From the NCBI GenBank assembly GCA_905178155.1, contig CAJINV010000003.1, forward strand, positions 3,210,260-3,274,259: a DNA stretch of 64,000 nucleotides. The letters run 5' to 3'. This document shows positions 36,901 through 47,218 of this stretch, in pieces (position 1 is the stretch's first letter; every line of letters begins with the position of its first letter). Source of the stretch: Amoebophrya sp. A120. Lineage: Eukaryota; Sar; Dinophyceae; Syndiniales; Amoebophryaceae. The notes below the pieces were generated by a model, which saw only the letters and a list, made by a program, of their open reading frames with translations, made no database searches and had not been told where the DNA came from. The translations under genes were made by a program, and so were the position numbers.

Positions 36901-37543
36901 CGAGGAGGATGACAGCTTCGACCAGGAAATGTTCGACCAAGACATGGAGGCGTTCGCTTTGGAGATGGCCGGAGGGAGTGGGCCACCAGCAGGACTTGTT
37001 CTGTCGGAACCTCCGCATGGCGTTGTGCAGCACCCGGCGCACGCGGCCGCCGGCAGCGTCATCTCGGAAAGCAAACACATGCGTCGCTCGAGCGCGTTGT
37101 CGCAGGAAGATACCAAATCCCTGTCGGATGAACAAGAACAATCCGGCCCGGGTGTGATGATTCACGGCCTGTTTCTCTGGTTCGACTGCCAATTCGGGAC
37201 GCAGTTCGAGCTGTCGAGCAGCCCGTGGAACCCGCCGACGCATTGGCGGCAGGTTTTTTTCCCGTTCAAGGAAGTGATCCGGTTGGAGGCGGTAGACGAA
37301 ATTTGTCGCGGTACGGTCGTCATGCAGGTCACAAAAGGATTGAGTTATCAGGTCGAGATCAAGCTGGAGAAGACCGAACCCAGCCGCAACACGGCGAAGT
37401 ACTTCAACTTCGGGCCCTTCGACATTGCGAACCCCGACTACAATTTGTGCGACCGGTTGCGCATGCGGAAAGCTCACCATCTTGTGGCGCAACAAGAACC
37501 GGAAAGTACAGCAGGAGGGAAAAATACAGCGGCTCTATCGTGA
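33950..37543 (+). CDS. CARM1/PRMT4-like protein arginine methyltransferase with a very long insertion
   Basis: Single exon, 1,197 residues; CARM1 is about 600. PRMTs move methyl groups from SAM to arginines of histones and RNA-binding proteins. Seen: YFAAYAQHKSQINMLTDWGR (the helix leading into the SAM site; family YFxxY); VMDVGAGTGILSFLA (motif I, about 137); KVIAVEAS (acidic ribose contact); the double-E loop as SECIGTCLVNERMFESFLHA (about 660), with both Glu kept although the usual Pro is Cys; and the beta-barrel with MIHGLFLWFDCQF and the PRMT hallmark THW in PPTHWRQVFFPF (about 1110). About 400 charged, low-complexity residues lie between the SAM motifs and the double-E loop, where the family has about 50. 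A second insertion, acidic, lies at about 900-1060 inside the barrel region. Catalytic residues look intact. Start is the first ATG in frame after an AT-rich leader. Confidence 0.88.
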   Translation: MSTAPNNSDDFSPKLKRRKIDAFESTGALLGRFRTEHSSRFLGPLSGSTQVRLHVREQDVAATESSRNMVVPQATDSMPSEKMRPDDETEKSKLYFAAYAQHKSQINMLTDWGRTECYRRALQDGRAAQSCVKSKTVMDVGAGTGILSFLALQSAGRDEKGQTSGAAKVIAVEASNMARTLRQIAASNGFVQDDKLVVLQELLENVKDADLGAAKIEADAEKDSSDDYLEMDKFDPAARIEQCLCVLEHAAFGSGSTTKTPGKHTTDDQATKRVASDRVEVFLEERRNKSRTGRKGVTSKEPHVSTTDSTGFLDLIHAKAFRGDDAFDFATVAVRQYQSTVLEVMEFRKRERREEALHRRENNKNNSVGLTEDNAAPEDDSTPRKRVVKERAALEESLPELREDAASAIRDWDEQCLQTMLREYCEDVADILLGSTNADDPGATSGADGQTPARPKQDALVQAVAHLLQKLNTLDRDGKFVTDSAKRIWKRVELAFDEDLHDAAIAKAATGNSDSFADDQLGAASQVNKKELEEIVLLQKKLDDKTTSNADSKKTAKQLNEKVDKLLAAGPMEELRQEWLEEQDRLAEQDVQGSTMVHTTVATGWSDANRRRELTALLAIRDAYERKKKSASRSGTSTGLLYWHLFDCLQNIPGKVHSIVSECIGTCLVNERMFESFLHARDRFLLPFQEFRHVLEAETRDGAPDAAEKNANPGGLFPNTSRICVAPVCDEELWDEVCAEAGWWTEICSHPPAPTRHHGKKQRSSSVANGAAAGATGTENGAGVAKTLNSLTFPYGLDLSCVTDLHLEESLNTPVCDIFEAKSVLLAEETAPVPEDNQFERRSQDLKENEVQNVPFHTRSLAPMEDLNISQKWFDWHSASKFDLEKIKIPFQFVAPASAFGSSVIGDGVSEKKAIQPSPSGMPPSNNQEGNNRREEPDLDEYLFDEDNFEVIYPELHTGGAAQDSKGAVAAMKSGGAKQVIGPIEEDDSFDQEMFDQDMEAFALEMAGGSGPPAGLVLSEPPHGVVQHPAHAAAGSVISESKHMRRSSALSQEDTKSLSDEQEQSGPGVMIHGLFLWFDCQFGTQFELSSSPWNPPTHWRQVFFPFKEVIRLEAVDEICRGTVVMQVTKGLSYQVEIKLEKTEPSRNTAKYFNFGPFDIANPDYNLCDRLRMRKAHHLVAQQEPESTAGGKNTAALS

Positions 37544-38556
37544 GAAGAATAAGGTTTAGAATTTGGTGGACTCAGGCACTCCAACGAAGGAAAATGAAAA
37601 TGAAATATAGTGGTAAATGAGCGAGAAACTACAACGACTGTTTTTGTATTCTAGTAGCGACCTCCACCTCCTCCCCTTTGCTTGCAATCGATGGGTGATG
37701 TTGTGGTGCCCTCTTTAGTATTCAGCGACCTGTAATTTGAAAGAAATGCACATAGCGACATTAGATGGATGTTTCTCTTTTTTGCATTTGCAAGACGACA
37801 GCTCAAGAGCGGCACAAGCACACCTGCTGAAGTACCGCAAGAAATTTGCTATAGTACCGCTACCTCCTGCGTAAGTATGCAGCGAAGGAACTCATGGTCG
37901 TGCGCTGGTATTGGAACAGTGATATCTGTAGTGTGTTCTTTGATCTTGTGCGGAAGAAGAATCCTTGTCGGTACGACTGTCGGTGAACGACAACAGAAAC
38001 AAACAATTATCCGAGATGAAAGTGGTCTTTGAGCAGGAGCATGTCTTGTTTTGAAGATATTTCGGTCCGAGTGGATCGGTCTTTTATTCGAATGTGCCCA
38101 TCTTACATAGACCTACCTTTACCTAAACGTAAACCTAGCGCCGTTGCCGTGAATTCCTCTATCGTGTGAAAAAATTTAACGACAGAACCGGGTGTGTCGG
38201 ATGCAGGCCAAAAGACTGCACATCCCACTAGATCAGTTGTAGGAAAACGAGACTAATAAACGATAAAGGAAGAGGATAAACATTCCGGTTGTAGTTCGAT
38301 CGGGGCACAACATTGTCATTGCTGCTAGCGATTACAACCAACCAACAGATCGCAGCCCTAAGAGGGTAGTCCCAGAGATACTTTGCCGCTTTGTCGTCTA
38401 TCAATTAGCTCTTGTTTGACGTAGGAAGCGGTGCCACATACCGAAGATCCATTACCTCGAAATCGGTAGCAAGAAAAACAAAAAGCGAAAGCTGCGTAGC
38501 GTAGCCCTTGATTTGAAAATAACGCTAAACACACGACGACCCATCAATCCCCGACG
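37544..38556. other. Intergenic region
   Basis: About 1,010 bases, AT-rich. An ORF at 37769-38032 has no protein-like features. No repeats or RNA genes recognised. Confidence 0.5.
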
Positions 38557-40741
38557 ATGTCGGCAGCCACGTCTTCTAGCGGGGGGAAGAAGCCCCTGAA
38601 AACGTTCAGCGTGGAGGAGGTGGAGAAGCACAACAAGCTCGGCGACTTGTGGATCACTGTCGACAACAAAGTGTACGATCTGTCCAAGTTTGCGAACGCG
38701 CACCCGGGGGGCAAGCACATTCTCCTGGATGTCGCTGGACAGGACGCGACGAAGCATTTCTACGCGTTCCACGCCACTGCGGTCATGGAAAAGTACCACA
38801 AAAAGCTCTGTATCGGCACGGTGGAGGGCAAGGAGGAGCAAATCTACCACCCATTGGACGAAGACGAAGACGGAGCCACGCAGGCGACCGTGGTGGAGCA
38901 GAGCGGCGGCATTTCGGCCGACAAGGTCGTGCCCGCGAAGATGGACCTGAAGACCGCGCCCGTGGAGCAGCTGTTGAAGCACCCGCTGCTCTCGCGCACG
39001 CCGTTCGGCGAGCCGGCCAGCCTGAAAAAGTTTTACGCGACGCCCTACTTCACGGACTCGCACTTGCGGTTCCGCCTGGGCGTGCGGGAGTTCTTCCACT
39101 CCGTGTTGTCCGAGTGCGACGAGCTCGAGGATTCCCAGGAGTACGTTCCGCAAGAGCTGTGGGAGCAGTTCGGCACCAGCGGAATCTTCGCGTGCAGTAT
39201 CGGCTTGGTCGCCATGCCCTACGCGAAAAAGTTGAACTTGACGCTCCCGGGTGGCTTGAAACCGGAAGAGTTTGACTTCTTTCACGAACAGATCCTGCAT
39301 GAAGAGTCCAGTCGGATGCTGCCACCCAGGTAGTAGTACTTTTTTTGCTGTAAAGCGAGCCTCTTTTTGTTTCCCTCTCTAACAGCGATGTTTATAATCA
39401 GATTTAGAGCAAATGCAGAAATTAAAATCTCTTATACGAATCTAGGGCTGTTCATCGCTATTCAATGTTCTATAGGCAGTACTTTCGCGTCGCAGCTGCA
39501 CAATTCTCACGTTAAAATCTAAACTACGTGCAGTGTTTCGGACGGTATTTTTGCGGGCTTCAACATCGGTTTGACGCCGATCATCAATTTCTATCATGGT
39601 GCGGACAAGGAGGAGCTGGTCAGTAGCATCCTGCTTGGAAAGAAAAAAGTGTGCCTGGCGATCACGGGCCCGGAGGCCGGGTCGGACGTGGCCAACCACC
39701 AAACGAAGGCTACGGTCGCGCCGGACGGGAAGCACTTCATCGTGCGCGGGCTGAAGAAGTGGATCACCGGGGGCTGCCAGGCGGACTACTTTGTCACCGC
39801 GGTCCGGACGGGCGGCGCCGGGTTGAAGGGCATCACGATGCTGCTTATCAAGCGTGAGGAGGGTATTACGACGAAACAACTTTCGACTTCGTATGGAAAG
39901 TCGGCGGCCACGGCATTGGTGCAGTATGAGGATGCCAAGGTACCCATGGAGGGCCGTATCATGGCGGTCAAGAAGGGCGACGGATTGAATAAGGGCTTTC
40001 AGCTCATCATGCTCAACTTCAATCACGAGCGGTGGATGATCGTGTGCAAAGTTGTCGGTACTATCTTTGCATAGGGTTGATTGATGTTGCCTTTTTGAAA
40101 TTTCGTTTGAGTACATCGATCTACTCTAGCCGGGGGCGAAACGAAAAATCAATAGAGGTATCTTCCTCTCTGAGCTGCAATGTGTACGATGCATGACTAT
40201 CCTGTTTGACTTTTGACATGCAACGTCAAAAGCATCATCTTATGTCCCTTTGTTACTGAACTTGACAGGGGCGCAGCGGAGCGTGATCGCGGATTGCCTG
40301 CAGTGGCTGACGCAGCGGCAGGCGTTCGGGCGACCGCTGACTGATCAGCCGGTGCTGCGGTTCAAATTTGGACAGATGGCGGCGGCGATGGAGAGTTTGC
40401 AGGCGTATTTGGATTACGTGACGTTTCAAATGAAGACTTTCTACGATCGGGTTCGTGACGACCCTAAAACCTGGAAGACTCGGGATTACCTCGCGGGAGA
40501 AATCGGATTGCTCAAGTACCAGGCCACGCGGGTCAGCACCTTGATCGCCGACAACGGCTGTCAGCTCTTCGGGGGCCGGGCCGTCACGCGCACCGGCATG
40601 GGCAAAAAGATGGAGAGGTTCAATCGGATCTACAAAATTTCCAGCATATACGGTGGCAGCGAGGAAATCATGGCGGATCTCGGTGTTAGACAGGCTCTTA
40701 GGGAATGGTCACCAGAAGATAAGCTCAGAGCAAAATTGTAA
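38557..40741 (+). CDS. Cytochrome b5 / acyl-CoA dehydrogenase fusion, three exons
   Basis: Model: exons 38557-39329, 39534-40057 and 40269-40741; introns of 204 nt (donor GTAGTA, acceptor CGTGCAG) and 211 nt (donor GTACTA, acceptor TTGACAG); about 589 residues. The N-terminal 90 residues are a cytochrome b5 domain with the haem-binding ANAHPGGKH and a second His in YAFHATAV. After a linker comes an acyl-CoA dehydrogenase: ITGPEAGSDVANHQTKA (FAD/substrate motif), KKWITGG, NHERWMIVCKVV joined in frame across intron 2 to GAQRSVIADCLQWLTQRQAFGRPL (FAD and dimer motifs), LFGGRAV, and a C-terminal IYGGSEEIMADLGVRQAL. ACADs remove two hydrogens from acyl-CoA in fatty-acid or branched-chain breakdown. 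The fused b5 could carry electrons from FAD. Similar fusions are known in fungi and some protists. No mitochondrial presequence is visible. Confidence 0.92.
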
Positions 40742-41619
40742 AATTTTCACAGTTTCTCGTTGTTTCAAAGTAGTTATAGCACATAATCAGGCATAGGTCC
40801 TCCTCATCGCAATAGTTATGCGACATGAATTCTTTTGCTACTTGCTTGTGTTGTTTCTGTAAGTCGATTCGCCAGGGTTATACTCATTGAGTAACTCAAT
40901 GGAGTAGTTTTATTTCAAAACTGTACGCGCTACAGAGCGCCGAGCTCGGTTTGTCAAGATGGTGGTAATCCTCTTCTCGCCGCCGACACTTGTGAAGTGG
41001 TAGTGCAAGATAATTGCCTGTTTACTTTTAGTTTTATTTTCGAGCGGTCGGGCGGCGCTTTGTTATTGTTTTGCGATGAATCGGAAGAAATTAGTTTGGA
41101 ACTGAAACACAGTGCGTGATGTTGCCTGTGGCCAAACAGCAACATAAAATTTTCCAATCGCAATTAGAACATCAGATTCAAACATCTTTTTTCAGGACAC
41201 CAAAATTCATGGACGGCCTCGCAGTAGATTTGCTGCTGCTCGTCTGTACTAGACATTCTTTGCGAATGTCAACGAGTCGTTTTTTGTTTTTGCGCCAAGA
41301 GATATCGTCTGTGGTTTCGTTGGTTTGCTGATGCGGGAGATGAACCTACAAGAGAGGGGGCGACACTGGTAGGTATAAAAACTGAGGGTAAAGAAGGGGC
41401 AGTTTTTTTTTGGTGTTGCACGAGGCGCGCCAGCGGGCGGGCGAAAGTATTTTTCCGTTCAGTTTCTCTGGTTTCGTTGGAGCGTTCGCGGATGCCTTTC
41501 GTGTGGTGCGTGCGTATCAATAGGCAATTATATGCGCAAGAACAGCTGATTCTATATCGACACACACAAGAGTGGTAGTAGTTGTCGCATCATGTGCCGG
41601 CTAGCCAAATAAAGACACC
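40742..41619. other. Intergenic region
   Basis: About 880 bases with no supported gene. Near 41500-41620 the sequence is the likely 5' leader of the next gene. Confidence 0.5.
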
Positions 41620-44600
41620 ATGACCAACACCAATTCTGGGCGACATAATCGGAAGCAGCCCGACCCGGCGGGCGTTCTTTCATCCCGAGGAGAGTACGGC
41701 GGAAAGAAATCGAGGTCGCGGGATTTGCAGGAGTCGAATCAATACCGAACGCAGTCTCCGCCGCGGGTTTTGCGGATTGATCTCCAGATGCCAGACCAGG
41801 AGGTCCAGGAAAGGTTTCGGAGAACAAGCCGACGGTTGTCGCCGCGCCACCGCATTCATATCGACGACAACTACCATTCCCCTCCTGAGAAGCCACTTCT
41901 GCAGCAGAACCACTCTTCAACGGCAAGCAGCGCGGGACCCTCCTCGAGAGGCACCCGAGGCGTTATTCAAAGAGCTCCACCAGCTGCGGCCCGTATTGAC
42001 CTGCTCGAAGACGACGACCATGATCATTTCTTCCCACCGCCCCGCGGAGAACAAGCGTCCTCCCAAAAGCAGAGCTACAACCCAATGCGAGAACAATCGC
42101 TCGGCACCGAATTATCTCGGCACCAGCGTGCGGGTAGTCCCTTCACGGGAGTCAAGCGCACCGACCGCTACGACTATAATACGTCGTCTCGTTGGCACGA
42201 GCAACTGCATCAATACCACCAAAATCGGTTGCGCGGCGGAGGTGTTCCCGGGTACTACGCTTTTGCAGGATCATCATCCTCCGACCAGGATCAACATCCG
42301 CGGATGCTTCATCCGGCCGTGCTGCGGGAGGAGCACGAACGTAACCTGAGACAGTACGGTATCCCCGTGAAACAGCTGCCGCGCGACAAGTATGCGCACG
42401 TGAGGCCGGCCATCGACACGGGGCTGCACTTCGAGGAGAAACACAGCAATGCTTATCCGTCTGGACCACGCGCAACGAGTCCCTTCGACCTTCGAGGCCA
42501 ACAAGCCTCGGAACACGGCTCTTCGGGTCGCGTTCCGAAGCAGTTCACTCCCGCACGCAACCTGTCGAGCAAAAGTGGGAGGGCCAAGACCGCGGACCAA
42601 ATTTATCTGGAGCGCATGAAGCGGAGTCGCCCAACTACGCAACAGAGCACACCTTCGGATGCCGCTCGTGCGACCACCAACGTCAGAAGTGCGCGCGGTT
42701 CGAAGCCCGACCCGAAGGTGTTGTTGGCGAAAAACGCAAACATTGCGGTTGTCAGCGTGAACCTGCTGCGGGAAGAAGATTCCACTACCTCCAGTGCGGC
42801 ACCTAAGCAGGTGCTGGTTTCGCGCAACGGGGTGGTGCCCCGAGACGAGATCGCGACGAGGAACAGGGGTGCCGCGTCGACGCCCGGTGTCGGTTCTACC
42901 GCAGGGTCGCAGGCCAGCAATTTTCGTCCGGCGCAAAAAGTGCCCCTCTTCGATGAGGACGTGCTTAATAACGAGAATTTCGCAACTTCCTCCTTGCTGT
43001 CCCAGTCGCACGGAGTTTCCTCCGTTCGGGAGGTGGAACCGGTACAACTAGGGCTACCAACACCTCTCTCTGGTGCTTCCGCCGCTCTCAGCAATGCTGT
43101 CCCACAAACTGCCAGGGACGAGCCGCGCTTCAAGGACTTGACACCGGCAGAACGCGAGATCGTGGCAGCGCAACCAGCCTCGTACCCCGGTGCCGCCTAC
43201 CCCGCTGCGGAGTACCTGCCCGCAGGCGCATTGACCGAAGAGCAACTCGAGCAGCAGGAATTGCAGGACTGTATTTCCCGTTCGCAAGAGCGGTCCACCG
43301 CCGAACGCGGTCAGAAACGCGCTGGCGAACAAGAACGCGGGCCCCACAACAGCCATCGCAACGAGACGGCCCGAACGAAGAGCGATTTTTCGGTCAGCGA
43401 ACGTGAAGTTGTTTCACAAAACGCGCCAGACGCGGTCGCTGCAAAGACAATCGCAAGGCGAGATACGGACGAGCGGAGCACAACTGGAGCTGATCCACCT
43501 CCGGGATCGGTCAGTACTCGTGTCAGTAACGGTGATGCCGTTGTTGCGGAGTTCATATCCAAGCTTGATTCAGACACCGCTCGAAAGATATCGATCTCTG
43601 CCGGACTCCCCGTAGTTCCCGGCGTGTCCAATGCTGACCCGGACTTTGTTCTGGGCTCGAGCTCGACTTCCGAAGGGCTCGGCGGACGGCATCAGACGCA
43701 CAAATTCCACCAACAGCAGTTTCAGCAGCAAGAAGATTCCAATCGCGCACGGTCGATGTCGGGGGAGCGGCGGCGGGCTTCGCTCGGAACCAGTTGGGTA
43801 CAGCAGAAGGATGTAGAGGGTTCTGCTTCGGCGGGAACCAAGGCATCATCTTTTTTGCGCAAAAGATCCTCGCTGCAAGTGGACCGGTCTCCCGCGGTTT
43901 CGACTTCCGGGAGTCGAACACCCGCACCACGGTTCGTGCCCGTGAGCGCCGGTCCGGTACATGAACACATGCCGAGTGCACCAGCGTCTGCGCCGCGCGC
44001 TGGGGAACCGAACTCGACCAACAAGGCAGCGCATGTCGGAGATGCAGAATCTGGTGCACTTGAAGACACTGGAGTCGTAGACGAGTCCGTGTCACCGTCC
44101 CCGCAACGGCGCTCGAAGGTCTTTTCGCCGCCCGTCCGGAAGAGCGGGGTCAAACAGCGCTCGATGGGGGCCTCGCGACCGTCTAAAGATCAGTATATGG
44201 CCGCTTCGTCTCGGACAAGCTCGAAAAATTCGTTTCCGTCGAGTGCGCACCTGAGCGCCGGAGGAAATAACGAGGATGCAGTCCCGTTCGCACAGCCATC
44301 AGTCGAGGCGGAGAAAGCGACAGCAAAGACGTCCGAAGCGGCGCATAGTGCGGCGGCCAACTCGACCGAGCAAAACACCGAACAGCACAGACAGAATTAC
44401 GCGGTGCCTGCTGGCTCGGGAATGGTAGGCGCGGCTGCCACCGGCCGGGACGATGTTGACCCTAGTCGGCCCCGTGTAGACAGACGGGGCAGTTTGCAGC
44501 ATCAGAAAAGTGAAAACTTGCAGCAGCTTTCCGCGAAGTATAAGAGACGGGGGAGTGCAGTTACAGCCACGACGCCCACGACTGGCCTTGCAACGGCGTC

Positions 44601-46601
44601 TACGTCATCGTCGTCCCGGCCTCCCGTGCCTGAAAATCATGCTAGTAGGGCGGCGATTCTTGGGAAGCAGCAGAAGGACCCGGGGACAGAGAAGAATCTG
44701 CAGAAGCACCAGAAGGCTCGTCGTGCCTCGGACGCGTTTGCAGTGCTTGAAAACAGCGGCTACAGAAGCCGCAGTTCGACGGAAGACTACTCTGCTGCGG
44801 GCAGAGCAAAGGCGGCGAATCGCATACCGCAACGTACACTAAACGGAGGCGCAGCGGCGGCACAAATTCGTTCTGGGATGCTCCCATCGTCTCCACGGCT
44901 TCTGGAAAACAATAGCAAAAACGGTACCTCTATCATCATTTGATTCGCGGCAAACGTAAGTATACGGTTATGGTTCCACTTGCTGTATAGTTCATGACTC
45001 CGGCCGTCGCTGTGACGTTCAAGTCCGTCCTTTTCGCAACATTTGCAAATTTTCGTAAGTAGGATATGATGCATTTTATTTTCATCTCTATCTCAGGGAT
45101 GATTCCTGCGACTTCTTCGGACGACGCAATCCCGCCCTCACCAAGCGGTGGCTCGTCTTACCACGCCCCGCGGTCGCGGAGCCGCAGCAACAGCCGCACC
45201 GTCGCGCCGGCAGATGATCGTTCCTTTGCGGAAAGCAGCGGGCACGAACGCACGAAATACCAGACGCGCCTGGAGCTGTCCCTGCCAGATAGCCCGCGCA
45301 GCGGCCCGCCGATCCGCGAACCGTCGCCCACGAGCCCACGCGAGGTGGATAAAAAACACGTTCGAGCAGATGCGTCATCTGACCCTCTTCTCGCAGAAAG
45401 AAAAGGAAATACAACAAGTGAAGACCCAGGCGGCCCGACGACATCTGCTTCGATCGGTCCAGCCACCACGACGCGAGCAGGTGCCTCACCGCCCCCTCTG
45501 ATTCGCCGGAACATGACCGCGAGCCCGTTGTCCCCGGGCTCTTTGGAACTGTCTGCGTTTTCGATGTCCGACATGCACCAGGGAGATTTTTTCACCAAGT
45601 ACGATCTCCACCAGCAGCGGAAGCGGCTTGTGTTCCTGCGTTTGGGGTACTTTCCCGAGTCTCGCGTACCCTTCCTGGAGTACTGGCCAACGCGGAAGCA
45701 GGGGGTGGGCAACGACCTAACAACCGGGATGAAGTCGCCTGCCGCGGGCGGGCTCTACACACCGGCCATGAGCAGTTCCAGAGGTCGGGGGCAGCAGCAG
45801 CTCGACCGGTCTGGTACTACGAGCAGACCGTACCAACCAGCGGCGTCCTCACCGCGGAACGGAGGAGGAACCATGGAAGCGGTGATGGAGGAGCGGCAGC
45901 CTTCGGGACTGGCGAAGTACACTGCTCAGGGGGCCCGGTATCGCCACAAAAACGTCACGCCCGTAGCTGCGTCCACGCCCGGCGCTACATCTTCAGCCTC
46001 AGCGCTGTCGTCCCGCCGCCGGCTGCGGTCACTCTCTGGCTGTTTTTCGAGCCGAGAGACGAGCACCAGTGCGGGGTCGCTCTTTCGCAAAGTGCGCGTC
46101 ATTCCGCTTTCCGAGCTCACGCACATCAACTTTGGCCCCAGCAGAAGCGTGCAGGACCGGTACGGGGCACTGCGGGAAGAGAATATCTTCCACCTGGTAC
46201 TGTGCTTGCTTCGTCAACTTCAACTATTTTTCACTTTTTGCTTTTGGTGAAGAGTCCATGATCCAATTGTTTCACCGATGCCGAAGTTCTTTTGCTGCAC
46301 GTTTTAGGTAGCGAGCGATCTTATGCAAGCACTCTATCTTTTTCTTTCACTTTCAACGTCTAAATCTAATGCTAAAAATAAACAGCGTGTCACCACGCGG
46401 ACCTACGATTTTGCCATCGACGGAGACGCGCAGACCTTAGGCTACTGGGTCGGATTTCTGCGGCGGCTGATGATGCCGGGGGAGCTGGAGTTGAACGAGC
46501 AAACCGAATACCTGCTGTTTCGCCGAGGCACGTTCGACGTAGTAGAAGACCAGGACCTTCCTCAGCATCTACAGTACATGTCTGAAAAGCATCGCCTTTA
46601 A
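41620..46601 (+). CDS. Large disordered protein with a C-terminal PH-like domain, three exons
   Basis: Model: exons 41620-44923, 45097-46196 and 46386-46601; introns of 173 nt (donor GTACCT, acceptor preceded by a long pyrimidine tract ending TATCTCAG) and 189 nt (donor GTACTG, acceptor AAACAG); about 1,539 residues. The first 1,200 residues are rich in Ser, Arg, Gln, Pro and Ala and look disordered, with many RxxS-type sites. Near residue 1250 the sequence becomes ordered (FFTKYDLHQQRKRLVFLRLG). The C-terminal 120 residues read as a pleckstrin-homology-like strand-helix pattern: VRVIPLSELTHINFG, then NIFHL joined across the intron to RVTTRTYDFAIDGDAQTLGYW, and a closing helix VGFLRRLM. PH-like domains bind phosphoinositides or proteins at membranes. 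The domain call rests on pattern, not a search. Confidence 0.68.
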
Positions 46602-47218
46602 AGCAGGTGTGCTCTTTTCTGGCAGGCTACCTGCAGGAGCATTCTCTCGTCCGATGATACAAAAAGTCCACAAAGAGCAGCAAACTGTTTCTACCTCAGT
46701 CGTTTTCACCTTTGCCCAACCGGTCATGTGAGTTTCGTCATCGACCTACAAATGAACATGTGGAGAAGCACGCTCCATTGTGACTGTACTGTCCTGGTCG
46801 GACTTCTCGAATAAGTTCTTGTGCTTGAGCTATCGACGAACATTACCTAGAATGGATGCAGTGAATGATGGCGCTAAGTCCTCGTCCTCGAGGTCTTCGC
46901 CAGAAAAAGATCGTTTTGCTGTTTTCGAAATCACGAAAAGTGTCATCTTCGTTGTCTGAGGGGGAGCAAAAGTCAGGTTTTGATACCGTAGGCGTGAAGA
47001 TGTCTCACTACTTGAGCGTCGGCACTAGACGAAGTGGGAGCAGAGCGAAATTCGAGGTTGCAACCCGCTTGCGGATCGAGTAGGAACCAACTAGACGAAC
47101 TTCTACAGTGACATTTTTAGTCTATTATACGAAGTTGAGAGTAGCACCAGTAGTTGTGATGTTTCGCTAGCATTGACGACGCTGGGTCGTGTAGCACTGA
47201 GTGACTACAACCACGAAA
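46602..47218. other. Intergenic region
   Basis: About 615 bases without a supported gene. The ORF at 46865-47083 overlaps nothing and has no family features. Confidence 0.5.

Noticed and set aside
37769-38032. 87-residue ORF with a hydrophobic segment
   Set aside because: Isolated, AT-rich context, no start context or family features.
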